A stretch of 64,000 nucleotides of DNA from Alphaproteobacteria bacterium (GTDB lineage Bacteria > Pseudomonadota > Alphaproteobacteria > Caulobacterales > Maricaulaceae). Made by a program: the position numbers and the translations under genes. The notes beneath the pieces are model-generated. The model ran no database searches. It had not been told where the DNA came from and worked only from the letters and a program-made list of their open reading frames with translations. The stretch's first letter is position 1. Each line of letters begins with the position of its first letter. The stretch lies in assembly GCA_018222865.1 (NCBI GenBank), contig JAAEZM010000009.1:4399-68398 (forward strand), in the 5' to 3' direction. This document shows positions 25,234 through 34,291 of this stretch, one piece after another.

Positions 25234-25854
25234 CTAGCGCGCGGCCAGCTGTGCCCTCAGCCGCGCATTTTCTGCTTGAAGGGATTCCAGTTTTTCAGTC
25301 ACCGGGGCCATGGCCTCGGCGATCTCTGACTGGGTGAAGCGCGGCGTGATATGCTGGGGGCAATTCCAGTCAATCGCCTCGATATGCAAAACACCGATGC
25401 GTTCAACTTTGGCGCGATAGCCGGGCAAGGCGGTGAGCTCGGCGAGATCCGGGGCCTCATCGGCCGTGACAAACTCCAAACGGGCCAGAACCTTCATCCG
25501 GGCGCGATGAGGATAATCAACAAGGATGAGCGCAACACGGTCATTGGCGCGGGCATTGCCGAGCGTGAGATATTGCTTATTGCCGCTGAAATCGGCGAAA
25601 GCGAGGGTCTGCTCATCAACGATTTTGAGAAAGCCGGGCGGGCCGCCGCGATGCTGGACATAGGGCCAGCCCGTTTCTGATACGCTTGCCATGTAGAAAC
25701 TATCGCGCGCCCGGATGAAATCCGCCTCGCGCTCGGTCTCAAGGGTGAATACGCGCTTGCCCTTCATCCGCTCCCAGATCTGCGCCGTGCCCATCTCTTC
25801 CTGAGCCTGACGAACGCTGGGCGTGATTGCAATATCGAGAAACTCTTTGGCCAT
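25234..25854 (-). CDS. Pyridoxamine 5'-phosphate oxidase-family protein
   Basis: A 206-residue protein with the PNPOx-like split-barrel flavin fold: DFIRARDSFYMASVSETGWPYVQHRGGPPGF near residues 47-77, then TLAFADFSGNKQYLTLGN and VALILVDYPHRARMKVLARLE. The final 25 residues (MAPVTEKLESLQAENARLRAQLAAR) form a leucine-zipper-like coiled coil, unusual for the fold and probably for oligomerisation. Related proteins bind FMN or F420; substrate unknown. Transcribed alone, 70 bases after an AhpD-like gene. Confidence 0.8.
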   Translation of the reverse strand: MAKEFLDIAITPSVRQAQEEMGTAQIWERMKGKRVFTLETEREADFIRARDSFYMASVSETGWPYVQHRGGPPGFLKIVDEQTLAFADFSGNKQYLTLGNARANDRVALILVDYPHRARMKVLARLEFVTADEAPDLAELTALPGYRAKVERIGVLHIEAIDWNCPQHITPRFTQSEIAEAMAPVTEKLESLQAENARLRAQLAAR

Positions 25855-25887
25855 GACACCCTCTATAAGGCTGGCGTGAAGCGGTGC

Positions 25888-25917
25888 GGCAGGCGGGAGC
25901 CAACGCCCCCGCCCGCC
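25888..25917 (-). other. GC-rich hairpin between AhpD-like and PNPOx-like genes
   Basis: GGCAGGCGGG and CCCGCCCGCC pair over 10 bases with one mismatch around a 10-base loop. It lies 8 bases past the AhpD-like stop. No T run follows, so it is not a standard intrinsic terminator; it may stabilise the 3' end or assist Rho-dependent termination. Confidence 0.35.
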
Positions 25918-25924
25918 AGCGAGC

Positions 25925-26479
25925 TTACGCGGCTTGGTTCAGCTCATTGGCGCGTACGGCCGGGAAATCCAGCTCGGTACCGCCCGCGATATTGAGATAA
26001 TTGGTGAAGATATTTTCCGCCGTAACCGCGATGATCTCGACAATGTCCTTGTCGACATAACCCACCTCGCGCAAGGCCTCGACATCGGCATCGCTGACAC
26101 TGCCACGCTGGGTGACAAGTTTGGAGGCGAACTGCACGGCGACATCCGCCCGCTCATCGCTGGAGCGGCCCTGGCGATTGAGCGCAATTTCTTCCGGCGT
26201 CAGCTTTGCGAGGTTCAGACCGAGATAAGTGTGGGCAGACAGGCAATAGTCACAGCCATTGATCTGGGCGACCGCCAGGGCAATCCGCTCGCGCGTCTTT
26301 ACATCCAGAGCCTTAGCCAGGGCTCCATTGTTGGAAGTGAAACCTTCAAGTGCAGCCGGGCTGTTTGCGGCGAGGCGAAACATGTTGGGGACCACACCCA
26401 GCTGTTTGCGAACAGCTTCGAGAATGGGTTGAGAGGCTTGCGGGGCATTATCAAGTTCAGGGGTATTCAGGCGGGACAT
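25925..26479 (-). CDS. AhpD-like carboxymuconolactone decarboxylase-family protein
   Basis: A 184-residue alkylhydroperoxidase D-like protein. The active-site CxxC is in NGCDYCLSAHTYLG near residue 87, with the following histidine of the EX(11)CX(3)CX(3)H type. LKTRERIALAVAQ-like DVKTRERIALAVAQIN precedes it. Such proteins reduce peroxides or act as disulfide reductants. The start at 26479 has AAGGAG 8 bases upstream; an extension to 26554 has none. A LysR gene lies divergently, 156 bases away, and is the likely regulator. Confidence 0.87.
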   Translation of the reverse strand: MSRLNTPELDNAPQASQPILEAVRKQLGVVPNMFRLAANSPAALEGFTSNNGALAKALDVKTRERIALAVAQINGCDYCLSAHTYLGLNLAKLTPEEIALNRQGRSSDERADVAVQFASKLVTQRGSVSDADVEALREVGYVDKDIVEIIAVTAENIFTNYLNIAGGTELDFPAVRANELNQAA

Positions 26480-26559
26480 TGGACTTCTCCTTATGGGTCT
26501 GTGGAGCGGTCCGAAGTGTGGGGAGAGAGAGAGTGGACCGCGTCTCGCCGCCAAGATTT

Positions 26560-26576
26560 ATTCATTCCACATGAAT
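26560..26576. promoter_or_regulatory. Candidate LysR box between AhpD-like and LysR genes
   Basis: ATTCA and TGAAT form an inverted repeat around a 7-base spacer, which contains the T-N11-A pattern bound by LysR-type regulators. It lies 60 bases before the LysR ATG and 81 bases before the AhpD-like ATG, the usual position for shared control of a divergent pair. Confidence 0.45.
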
Positions 26577-26635
26577 TGATAATGGGCTATTTTCAGAAAT
26601 CATATTTCCATTTTTTGAGATAATGAGACAAAGAG

Positions 26636-27538
26636 ATGGATCGACTAAAAGCCATGGCGATCTTCCTGCGGGTCGCGGAATTGGGCAGTTTTTCAGCGGC
26701 CGGGCGAGAGCTGGGCATGCCTCTGGCCACAGTCAGCCGTCAGGTCACCGAGCTGGAAAAACACCTCGGCAGCCCGCTCCTCACCCGCACTACGCGTGCC
26801 ATCGCCCTGACCGAGAGTGGTGAGACCTATCTCAAGGCCGCCCGACAAATCCTCGAAGAGGTCGACGCGGCAGAACGCCAGCTCGCCGGCGAGTTTCATG
26901 CCCCGCGTGGAGAGCTCATTCTCACAGCTCCGATCTGTTTCGGGCAATTGCATGTCCTGCCCGTGGTCGAGGCCTTTCTGGCCGCCTATCCGGAAATCAA
27001 TATCCGACTGATGCTGTCTGATCGGAACCTGCACCTGATGGATGAGCATATCGATATGGCCGTGCGCATCGGTGCCCTGCCCGACAGCACGATGATGGCC
27101 ACACGGCTCGGAGAGGTGCGGCCGGTTGTTGTGGCCAGTCCCAATCTGATCGCAGCCCATGGCACGCCGGAAACCCCCGAAGACCTCAAGCGCTTGCCGA
27201 TCGTACATTTCGGCTTCGCATCCGTGCAGTCGAACTGGGAGTTTCGCACCCGGCAGGGCAAACCGGATGAGCTGGCCTTCTCGCCGCGCCTGACAGTGAC
27301 AACCGCCGACGCTGCCATACAGGCCGCCATCAATGGTGTAGGCGCAACGCGTGTGCTCAGCTATCAATCGGCAGAGGCCGTCGCCGCGGGCAAGCTTCGC
27401 CTGCTTCTGGAAGCCTACGAACCGGAAGCCCGCCCCGTACATCTTCTACATGCCGGGCAAAGCTCAATGCCCCGCAAGACACGAGTGTTTCTCGATTTCG
27501 CGCGAAACGCTCTGCGCGAACGGATGAAGGGGGTTTAG
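26636..27538 (+). CDS. LysR family transcriptional regulator
   Basis: A 300-residue LysR protein. Residues 1-60 are the helix-turn-helix (LGSFSAAGRELGMPLATVSRQVTELEKHLGSPLLTRTTR), followed by the linker helix and a periplasmic-binding-protein-like effector domain (PICFGQLHVLPVVEAFLAAYPEI..., then VGATRVLSYQSAEAVAAGKLRLLL). It is close to the DsdC/PcaQ-like group with a long effector loop. Divergent from the AhpD-like gene. AAAGAG stands directly before the ATG, a poorly spaced ribosome site. Confidence 0.92.
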   Translation: MDRLKAMAIFLRVAELGSFSAAGRELGMPLATVSRQVTELEKHLGSPLLTRTTRAIALTESGETYLKAARQILEEVDAAERQLAGEFHAPRGELILTAPICFGQLHVLPVVEAFLAAYPEINIRLMLSDRNLHLMDEHIDMAVRIGALPDSTMMATRLGEVRPVVVASPNLIAAHGTPETPEDLKRLPIVHFGFASVQSNWEFRTRQGKPDELAFSPRLTVTTADAAIQAAINGVGATRVLSYQSAEAVAAGKLRLLLEAYEPEARPVHLLHAGQSSMPRKTRVFLDFARNALRERMKGV

Positions 27539-27542
27539 CCCC

Positions 27543-29105
27543 CTACTCCCACTCAATCGTCCCCGGCGGTTTGGAGGTGACGTCATAGACCACACGGTTC
27601 ACGCCGCGCACTTCATTGATGATGCGTGTCGCGGTGCGGCCGAGGAAATCGTGATCGAAGGGATAGTAATCCGCCGTCATGCCATCGACCGAGGTCACCG
27701 CGCGCAGGGCGAGGACGTGGTCATAGGTGCGTTCATCACCCATCACCCCGACTGTGCGCACCGGCAAGAGGACGGCAAAGGCCTGCCAGATCTCGTCATA
27801 AAGACCGGCCTTCTGGATCTCTTCGATATAGATGGCGTCGGCCTTGCGCAGAATGTCCGCCTTTTCCTTGGTGATCTCGCCGGGGATACGGATGGCGAGG
27901 CCCGGTCCCGGGAAGGGATGGCGGCCGACAAAGGCTTCCGGCAGACCCAGCTCACGACCCAGCGCGCGAACCTCGTCCTTGAACAGCTCGCGCAGAGGCT
28001 CAACCAGATCCATCTTCATGCGGGCTGGCAAACCACCGACATTATGGTGGGATTTGATGGTCACTGACGGACCACCATCAAAGCTGACGCTTTCGATCAC
28101 ATCGGGATAGAGCGTGCCCTGGGCGAGGAAGTCCGCGCCGCCCGCTTCCTTGGCCTTCTCATCGAAGACATCGATGAAGAGTTTGCCGATGGTCTTGCGT
28201 TTGACTTCCGGATCATCAACGCCTTCCAGCGCGTCGAGGAAGAGCTTTTCTTCGTCCGCATGGATGAGCGGGATATTGTAGTGCTCCTTGAAGAGCGAGA
28301 CAACCTGGTCGGCCTCGCCCTGGCGCATCAGGCCGGTATCCACAAAGACGCACGTCAGCTGATCACCGATCGCCTCGTGCAGCAAAACGGCCACAACGGA
28401 GCTGTCGACCCCGCCGGAAAGGCCACAAATCACCCGTTTATCGCCGACCTGGGCGCGGACTTTGGCAATCGCCTCATCCTTGAAGCTGGCCATGGACCAA
28501 TCGCCCTCAAAGCCTGCGATGGCGTGGGTGAAATTCCTCAGTAGCATGGCGCCGCGCGGCGTGTGCACGACTTCCGGGTGGAATTGCACGCCGTAGAATT
28601 TGCGCGCCTCGTCCGCAATAGCCGCATAGGGCGCATTGGCGGATGTCGCGATAACCTTGAAACCGTCCGGGAGCGCTGAAACACGATCGCCATGGCTCAT
28701 CCAGACGCGCTCTTCATGACCTATAGGTCCGAAGCCTTCAAACAGCGGGCTGTCGGCTTTGAGCGTGATGTCCGCGCGTCCGAACTCGCGCTCGTCGGAC
28801 GCTTCCACCGCACCACCCAGCTGGGCGCACATGGTTTGCTCGCCATAACAAATGCCCAGGATCGGCAGGCCGCGCTCAAACACGCTTGCATCCGCCCGCG
28901 GGGAATTATCCCAATGGGTGGAGTGCGGCGAGCCTGACAGGATGATCGCGCGGGGCGCATAACTGTCGATGAAGGCCTTGTCGGCGCGATTATAGGGATG
29001 AACTTCGCAATACACGCCGCTTTCGCGCACGCGCCGGGCGATGAGCTGGGTCACCTGGCTGCCGAAGTCGATGATGAGGAGTTTTTCGTGAGTTTCGGTC
29101 GTCAT
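27543..29105 (-). CDS. guaA: GMP synthase (glutamine-hydrolysing)
   Basis: GuaA aminates XMP to GMP. 520 residues, the usual length. Class I amidotransferase: nucleophile in [12 protein letters not shown] near residue 86 (Glu where Met or Gln is more common), with HPEVVHT near residue 173. ATP-pyrophosphatase: [14 protein letters not shown] near residue 225. C-terminal dimerisation domain: [18 protein letters not shown] and ending KPPGTIEWE. The start at 29105 ([17 protein letters not shown]) is chosen because the family begins just before the DFGSQ strand. A LysR gene ends 4 bases from its stop. Confidence 0.97.
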   Translation of the reverse strand: MTTETHEKLLIIDFGSQVTQLIARRVRESGVYCEVHPYNRADKAFIDSYAPRAIILSGSPHSTHWDNSPRADASVFERGLPILGICYGEQTMCAQLGGAVEASDEREFGRADITLKADSPLFEGFGPIGHEERVWMSHGDRVSALPDGFKVIATSANAPYAAIADEARKFYGVQFHPEVVHTPRGAMLLRNFTHAIAGFEGDWSMASFKDEAIAKVRAQVGDKRVICGLSGGVDSSVVAVLLHEAIGDQLTCVFVDTGLMRQGEADQVVSLFKEHYNIPLIHADEEKLFLDALEGVDDPEVKRKTIGKLFIDVFDEKAKEAGGADFLAQGTLYPDVIESVSFDGGPSVTIKSHHNVGGLPARMKMDLVEPLRELFKDEVRALGRELGLPEAFVGRHPFPGPGLAIRIPGEITKEKADILRKADAIYIEEIQKAGLYDEIWQAFAVLLPVRTVGVMGDERTYDHVLALRAVTSVDGMTADYYPFDHDFLGRTATRIINEVRGVNRVVYDVTSKPPGTIEWE

Positions 29106-29247
29106 GGCGAGCCGATAGCGCGAGTCAGACGAGAATGCCAGTGGACTTTTCGGTCGAAAATGCATGGCAGCCGCTCTTCTATGCACTAAATCTATCCGCG
29201 GCGGGCATTTTCGGTCCGCTAATCGTCATCTGTCCTGGAGTGATCCC

Positions 29248-29856
29248 ATGCGCGCCCTGCTCGCTTCCGCCCTTGCCTCCCTCGCTGTTCTCGCGGCCTG
29301 TACCCAGCCCGTCAGCGAAGAGGCCGCCATGCCGTCCATGACGTGGTATGTCGATACGCAAGCGTCCATGCTGACCTTTGTCTCGGTCAAGAACGGCGAT
29401 CTGGATGAGGAGCATGAGCTCAGCGGCATTGAGGGCTGGCTGAATGAGGATGGTGAGGCGCGCCTGGAGCTCGACATGTCCAGCATCGAGAGCTTCATCC
29501 CGATCCGCAATGAACGCATGGCCGAGCATTTATTCCAGACTGCCCTGTTTCCAGAGGCCGTTATTACAGCCGAGCTCGACTATGGCGCCATGGCGGAGGT
29601 TGAGGTCGGGGGTTTGATCACCCGCGATATCGATTTCGTCCTCACCCTGCGCAACATTGCACTGGACCTTTCAGCGAGCGTCGAGATTACCCGGATCAGC
29701 GAAGGCGAAGTCCGTGTCTCAACGACAGCGCCGGTGAGTGTTGACGCGGCATCGCTGGACCTTGTCGAAGGCATTGAAACCCTGCGCGGCCTTGCCGGTC
29801 TGGACAGTATATCGCCGACCGTGCCTGTCTCCTTCACCCTCACCTTTCGCCGCTAG
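29248..29856 (+). CDS. YceI family lipoprotein
   Basis: A 202-residue exported protein. The signal MRALLASALASLAVLAAC ends in a lipobox (LAAC), so it is probably lipidated. The YceI lipocalin-like barrel follows: WYVDTQASMLTFVSVKNGDLDEEHELSGIEGWLNEDG, then IPIRNERMAEHLFQTALFPEAVITAEL, where the family has DVRNEHL.... YceI proteins bind isoprenoids such as ubiquinone-like molecules. TGGAG lies 8 bases before the ATG at 29248. Single gene between guaA (divergent) and the sulfotransferases. Confidence 0.87.
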   Translation: MRALLASALASLAVLAACTQPVSEEAAMPSMTWYVDTQASMLTFVSVKNGDLDEEHELSGIEGWLNEDGEARLELDMSSIESFIPIRNERMAEHLFQTALFPEAVITAELDYGAMAEVEVGGLITRDIDFVLTLRNIALDLSASVEITRISEGEVRVSTTAPVSVDAASLDLVEGIETLRGLAGLDSISPTVPVSFTLTFRR

Positions 29857-29950
29857 CACCAGGTTTGCAGCCGGGCTCAATGCCGCGCGTGCTAGCCAGG
29901 CGCAGCGGATTGGCTAAGACTGGGCGCTCATCTCCATTCGGCTGATCTGC

Positions 29951-30742
29951 ATGCTGCTTTCTATCCATATTCCCAAGACCGCTGGGACAGCCTGGCGCCT
30001 TTATCTTGAAAATAATCTGGGCCCGCGCGCCAGCTATGTTTCACCAGAAGCGCGCGATGCCAATGAGATCGCACAACAAGCCCTCACCCTCATGGATGAG
30101 GGACGTCCAGACGCCGCACGCGCCCTGATTGATGCCTCTTCATGCGGATTGATCGCGGGTCATCGCGCGCGCGATTTCCTGGAAACCTGGCCTGAAGCCG
30201 CCGCTATCACCTGGCTGAGAGACCCTTTCGAACGGGTCATCTCTGAATACCTGCACTTCCGGTCTCGCCCGCAGCCTTATAATCTGGCGCAGAAAGTCGC
30301 CCGCGGTGAGTTGGATATCGAAGCTTTCGCCGCCCAGCACCATCGCTATTATTCGGAGATTGAAGCACGGCTGAAGGCCCGGCCCGCAGCCTATTGCCTG
30401 TTCGTCGACCGGTTCCAGGATGATGCCCTGGAGGCCTGCACGCGCTTTGCGGACTGGAGGGGCACAATACCCCGCCGAAATGTCACACCGAAAACCCAGT
30501 TTGCCGAGCTAGGCGACGAAGCCCGGCTGCGAGACCAATTGCGGCCATATCTGCAAGAGGAGAACGCGGTCTATGAAAGCTGGAGCGCCGCCTGGGCGGA
30601 TGGCTCCGCTCTTAAGGCCGCGCAGGAGACGCTGGCACTTGCACCGGAGCGCGTCGCCCCCGGGCTCACCCATCAGCTCAGGCGCAAGCTTGGCGCGGCC
30701 AAGGAAAAACTGGGCCATTGGCTTGGCCGTGACTGGCGCTGA
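29951..30742 (+). CDS. Sulfotransferase family protein (sulfotransfer_2-like)
   Basis: A 263-residue protein. IHIPKTAGTAWR at residue 5 is the 5'-phosphosulfate loop of the carbohydrate-type group that binds PAPS, and WLRDPFERVISEYLHF near residue 87 is the 3'-phosphate motif (R-D-P-x-x-R-x-x-S). It likely moves a sulfo group from PAPS to a sugar or small molecule; the acceptor is unknown. First of three sulfotransferase genes in a row, although this one belongs to a different subgroup from the next two. No PAPS synthesis genes are in the window. Confidence 0.85.
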   Translation: MLLSIHIPKTAGTAWRLYLENNLGPRASYVSPEARDANEIAQQALTLMDEGRPDAARALIDASSCGLIAGHRARDFLETWPEAAAITWLRDPFERVISEYLHFRSRPQPYNLAQKVARGELDIEAFAAQHHRYYSEIEARLKARPAAYCLFVDRFQDDALEACTRFADWRGTIPRRNVTPKTQFAELGDEARLRDQLRPYLQEENAVYESWSAAWADGSALKAAQETLALAPERVAPGLTHQLRRKLGAAKEKLGHWLGRDWR

Positions 30743-30905
30743 AACACTGCGTCTGATTGCCTGGCGCCACCTGAATCGCTGCAAGCAATATTTACGTCAT
30801 AAATCGGCAAGGAAGCAGAAATATTTGAATTATTCGTAATAGTTAGGCCATATAGCCCTTACCCGCGTCACCGCAATCTCTCCGCAATAAGTCTGGGAGA
30901 GAACC

Positions 30906-31700
30906 ATGACAGCGCCCCTCCTCACCGCTCCGATTTTCATCGGTGGTGCGCCACGGTCCGGCACGACATTATTGCGGGCCATTATTAATGCGTCCGGCAA
31001 GATCGTCTGCGGTCCTGAAGCCCGGATTGTGCCGGCATTATGCTCGCTTGCCAGTCAGATTGGGCACAGCAAGCAAGGCGTTCTCACCCGCGATTACGGC
31101 CTGGCGCCGCAAGCGCTGGAGGAAAGCTTCGCGCGCGCCATTGCCAGCTTTCTTGCACCATTGGGCCGCGGCGGTTTGCGTGTGGCGGAGAAAACACCGG
31201 CCAATGCCCTGCATTTTGAACAATTACGCCGCCTATTCCCGCAAAGCCCGCTTGTAACCATTATTCGTGATCCACGCGATGTTGTCGCTTCGCTCCTTGA
31301 AATGGACTGGATCGATGCTGCCACTGGCCGGCCTATGGAGATCACCCAGGACCCAGCCGCCGCGGCACGCTTATGGGTGGAGAGCATCAGGGCGGCTTTT
31401 GAAATGGCGGGCGATGCAAACTTCTACGCCCTTCGCTATGAGGCGTTGGCCGCCGATCCGCGCGCCCAGATCACGGCGCTGTTCGACTTTCTTGGTGAGC
31501 CGGACGGGGTCGAGCCGGCCCTTGCCCATCACGCGCGCTTCAATGCCGAGGAAGGAGAAGCTGAGAGCAGTGCCCAGCGCGTCGCTCAGCCCATCGACAT
31601 CAAGGCCTGCGGCCGCTGGAAGCAGGATCTGACGACAGCTCAGCGCGACCAGGTGGAAGCGGTCGCCGGCAGCTGGATGCAGCGGCTCGACTATGTCTGA
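30906..31700 (+). CDS. Sulfotransferase family protein
   Basis: A 264-residue protein with the PAPS motif GGAPRSGTTLLRAII at residue 12, EKTPANALHFE near residue 98 and IIRDPRDVVASLLEMDW near residue 118. These are the P-loop-like 5'-PSB, the conserved KTP and the 3'-PB of bacterial sulfotransfer_3 enzymes. GGGAGAG precedes the ATG. The next gene starts 8 bases before its stop, so the pair is coupled and possibly duplicated. Acceptor unknown. Confidence 0.87.
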   Translation: MTAPLLTAPIFIGGAPRSGTTLLRAIINASGKIVCGPEARIVPALCSLASQIGHSKQGVLTRDYGLAPQALEESFARAIASFLAPLGRGGLRVAEKTPANALHFEQLRRLFPQSPLVTIIRDPRDVVASLLEMDWIDAATGRPMEITQDPAAAARLWVESIRAAFEMAGDANFYALRYEALAADPRAQITALFDFLGEPDGVEPALAHHARFNAEEGEAESSAQRVAQPIDIKACGRWKQDLTTAQRDQVEAVAGSWMQRLDYV

Positions 31701-32481
31701 CCCCATATCCCCCGGCCACGGCCTGGTCTTTGCGGGCGGCTGTCCGCGCTCGGGATTGTCCGTGCTACGGCGCCTCTTGACGGCGGACCGGCGCATTCAT
31801 TGCGGTTCGGACACGGGCATCGCCGCGTCTATCGCCATGCAATGGGACGCCTTTGCCAGTCAGCTGGCCGGTCTGCATGAGGAAAGCTTTGACCTTCCGC
31901 CCGAGGCCGTGCGGGCCAATATGGCCGGCTTGATCGATGACCTCCTCGGTGCGCCCTTGAAACACTACCCCGATGCACGTGTGGTCGAGAAGACGCCGCA
32001 AAACCTCATCACATTCGAGCGCCTGGCAACCCTTCTGCCGGGCGCGCGCTTTCTGCATGTGGTTCGCGATGGCCGCGATGTCGTCCACTCCCTGCTTGAG
32101 CGCGATTGGCGCGATCGTGACAACCGGCCGCTTGCCTATGTGACCCGTCCGGAAGCGGCCATGGAGTATTGGTCGCAAATGGTCGAGAAAGGGTTGGAGG
32201 TCGAAGAACGGATCGGCCGACGTCGGATTCTGCGCGTGCGCTATGAAGCCCTCGTCCGGCAGCCGGCGGATATGCTCGGTCGTATCCAACGCTTTCTCGC
32301 CCTCGAACCCAGACGTATCACCCGCTTCAATCACGCCGTTGAGTGGAGCGGTCTCGAGCGCGACAGCCTGCCGGCCCTCAATGGCCCGATCAGTCTGAAA
32401 CATCTACGTCGTGGACGTGCCCTGGACCCCTTGATGGGGGAAAGGCAGAAATCGCTGATGAAAGCGCTGCGGGCGCGTTAG
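31693..32481 (+). CDS. Sulfotransferase family protein, P-loop variant
   Basis: A 262-residue protein clearly related to the upstream one: EKTPQNLITFERL near residue 98 and VVRDGRDVVHSLLERDWRD near residue 118. The PAPS loop reads GGCPRSGLSVLRRLL, with Leu-Ser in place of the usual Thr-Thr after PRSG, which may weaken or change the donor site. It overlaps the previous gene by 8 bases. Its stop shares a TTAG with the stop of the convergent methyltransferase gene. Confidence 0.83.
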   Translation: MSDPISPGHGLVFAGGCPRSGLSVLRRLLTADRRIHCGSDTGIAASIAMQWDAFASQLAGLHEESFDLPPEAVRANMAGLIDDLLGAPLKHYPDARVVEKTPQNLITFERLATLLPGARFLHVVRDGRDVVHSLLERDWRDRDNRPLAYVTRPEAAMEYWSQMVEKGLEVEERIGRRRILRVRYEALVRQPADMLGRIQRFLALEPRRITRFNHAVEWSGLERDSLPALNGPISLKHLRRGRALDPLMGERQKSLMKALRAR

Positions 32482-33791
32482 CTGCTCCGCTCCAATACGC
32501 AGATGTAGAAACCATCCGTATCCGTACGCCCGGGCGAAAGCTGGAGCGCGCCGAGATCCGTAACGCATTTCTCCAGCACTTCTTCTGCGCCCTCGGCCAA
32601 TCCACCTGAGGCCGCCATGACCTCCAGGGCGGGGAGCGGTTTGAACGGCGCTCCGCTATCGAGAAAGGCCTGGACACGATCACCGTTTTCTTCGGGCAGA
32701 ACGGAACAGGTCACATAGACCAAACGCCCGCCCGGCTTCACATAGCGCTGGGCGCGTTCAAGCACGGTGTCCTGTTCGCTCATGCGTTTTTCAAGGGCTG
32801 TTGGCTTGAGTCGCCATTTCGCATCCGGACGCCGACGCCAGGTGCCAGTACCGGTGCAAGGCGCGTCACAAAAGACCACATCCATTGCATCAAGACACTG
32901 CGCTAAACTCTCGTTTTCTTTACCGTCATGCACCTGAACATTGCGCGTATCCGCGCGCTTGAGGCGCGGCCAGATCGCGCGCAGGCGTCGCCAGTCCAGA
33001 TCCCAGGCATGCACTTGCCCTGTATTGTGCAATAGCGCGGACAAGGCCAGCGTCTTGCCGCCGGCACCAGCGCAGTAATCGAGCACTTGCGCGCCCATTT
33101 TCGGGGCCGCTGCAAGGGCGGCGAGCTGAGAGCCGATATCCTGCACCTCGACCCAGCCCTTGCCATAGGCGGGAATGCTTTCGGCCGCTGCTGATTTCGC
33201 ACGCGGATCACGCAGAGGAATACGCAGGCCAAGCTTGACCAAGGACGATTCTTCTGCTGATTTAATTTTCGACGATACTTCTTTGAAAGCCTTATCGAAA
33301 TCCACCTTGACTTCATTCGCCCTCAAATCCACAGGGGCGCGTGAAGAGAGCTGTCGGCCCTCCTCGGCTGCAGCCTCGCCGAAAGCGCGAACAAGGCTCT
33401 CTTCCAGCCATTCCGGAAAGTCGCCGCGCACATGCATCGGGGCATCTGAGATATCGCGTTTCAGCCCCTCACGCTCGGCCTCGCTCAACGCCTCCGGTGC
33501 ATGATCATCGGCTTCAAAAACCTCGTCGATCTCATCCGCCGTCATCCCCCAGACCCGGCCGGCCGTGCCAATGGCCAGCGCACGCGGCGTGCCGGCCTGC
33601 ATCGCCTCGGAAACGGAGAGTTTGTGGCGAAGCGCATCGAGCACGAGACCGCCAATCCAGGCGCGATCTCCCGATCCGGCAAAGCGATGAGCCTTGCCCC
33701 AATCGCGCACCGCGTCCTTGACCGGTTGATGTCGGCTTTCCAGAGTTTCGAGTATCTCGATCGCCGCAGCGATACGTCCGCCATCTCTCAT
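32478..33791 (-). CDS. RsmB/NOP-family rRNA cytosine-5 methyltransferase
   Basis: A 437-residue S-adenosylmethionine-dependent enzyme. The N-terminal 130 residues resemble the NusB-like RNA-binding part of RsmB. The catalytic domain has VLDYCAGAGGKTLALSAL near residue 240, DAPCTGTGTWRRRPDAKWRL near residue 307 (the PCTGTG is motif IV with catalytic Cys), and VYVTCSVLPEENGDRV (motif VI with the second Cys). It probably methylates C967-type positions of 16S rRNA. I leave the exact name open because RsmB and related family members are hard to tell apart here. Confidence 0.87.
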   Translation of the reverse strand: MRDGGRIAAAIEILETLESRHQPVKDAVRDWGKAHRFAGSGDRAWIGGLVLDALRHKLSVSEAMQAGTPRALAIGTAGRVWGMTADEIDEVFEADDHAPEALSEAEREGLKRDISDAPMHVRGDFPEWLEESLVRAFGEAAAEEGRQLSSRAPVDLRANEVKVDFDKAFKEVSSKIKSAEESSLVKLGLRIPLRDPRAKSAAAESIPAYGKGWVEVQDIGSQLAALAAAPKMGAQVLDYCAGAGGKTLALSALLHNTGQVHAWDLDWRRLRAIWPRLKRADTRNVQVHDGKENESLAQCLDAMDVVFCDAPCTGTGTWRRRPDAKWRLKPTALEKRMSEQDTVLERAQRYVKPGGRLVYVTCSVLPEENGDRVQAFLDSGAPFKPLPALEVMAASGGLAEGAEEVLEKCVTDLGALQLSPGRTDTDGFYICVLERSS

Positions 33792-33922
33792 AAATTCATA
33801 TCCTTATCTTCCCCCGTTCACGGGGTAATCCCGGGTTTGCGAGGGGATGGGGAGCGTCAATTGCCCCCCTTTGACCACGTCGCGGCCCTTTCCCCTGAAT
33901 ACGGGGCAGGTCATCACGGCCT

Positions 33923-34291
33923 TTAGCGCGGCGCAGAACCGCCATAGCTGGCCGCCAATTGCCGGCAGATCGCCTTGGGGTCGGTATAAATGCGCCGACC
34001 ATTAATCTCGGCTTCCACCGGCTCTTTCGCCTCCCTGTCCGCCGTCAGGATCAGGGTTGGAGCGTTTTGATTGTCTTCGTCGAGAAGGTCGACAATTGCC
34101 GGGCGCGGGCGCGGATAATCCACGCGTATGATGGTGACAGCCTCAGCCCAGTGCGGGTTCAACAGCAGGGCTCCCTCGACCAGGCAGGCCTCGGGGCAAA
34201 GCCGTTCCTCGCCCGCCTCTGTCACCCAGCTACCGGTGAGCAGAAAGAGGATATCCTTGCCGGTCTCGATCGGCGGTTGCTCGGCCATCAT
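33923..34291 (-). CDS. DUF3088 family protein
   Basis: A 122-residue protein matching DUF3088: DILFLLTGSWVTEAGEERLCPEACLVEGALLLNP, then IIRVDYPRPRPAIVDLLDEDNQNAPTLIL. The fold looks thioredoxin-like, but no catalytic CxxC is present; the two cysteines at about residues 32 and 36 form CPEAC. Function unknown. Its ATG overlaps the MAPEG gene stop (ATGA). Confidence 0.8.
   Translation of the reverse strand: MMAEQPPIETGKDILFLLTGSWVTEAGEERLCPEACLVEGALLLNPHWAEAVTIIRVDYPRPRPAIVDLLDEDNQNAPTLILTADREAKEPVEAEINGRRIYTDPKAICRQLAASYGGSAPR

Noticed and set aside
27525-27546. AGGGGG...CCCCCT hairpin at the LysR/guaA convergence
   Set aside because: Built mainly from the ends of two genes, with no T run; too weak to call a terminator.
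33812-33825. CCCCGT-TC-ACGGGG repeat between RsmB-type and DUF3088 genes
   Set aside because: The 2-base loop is too tight for a stable hairpin, and no T run follows.
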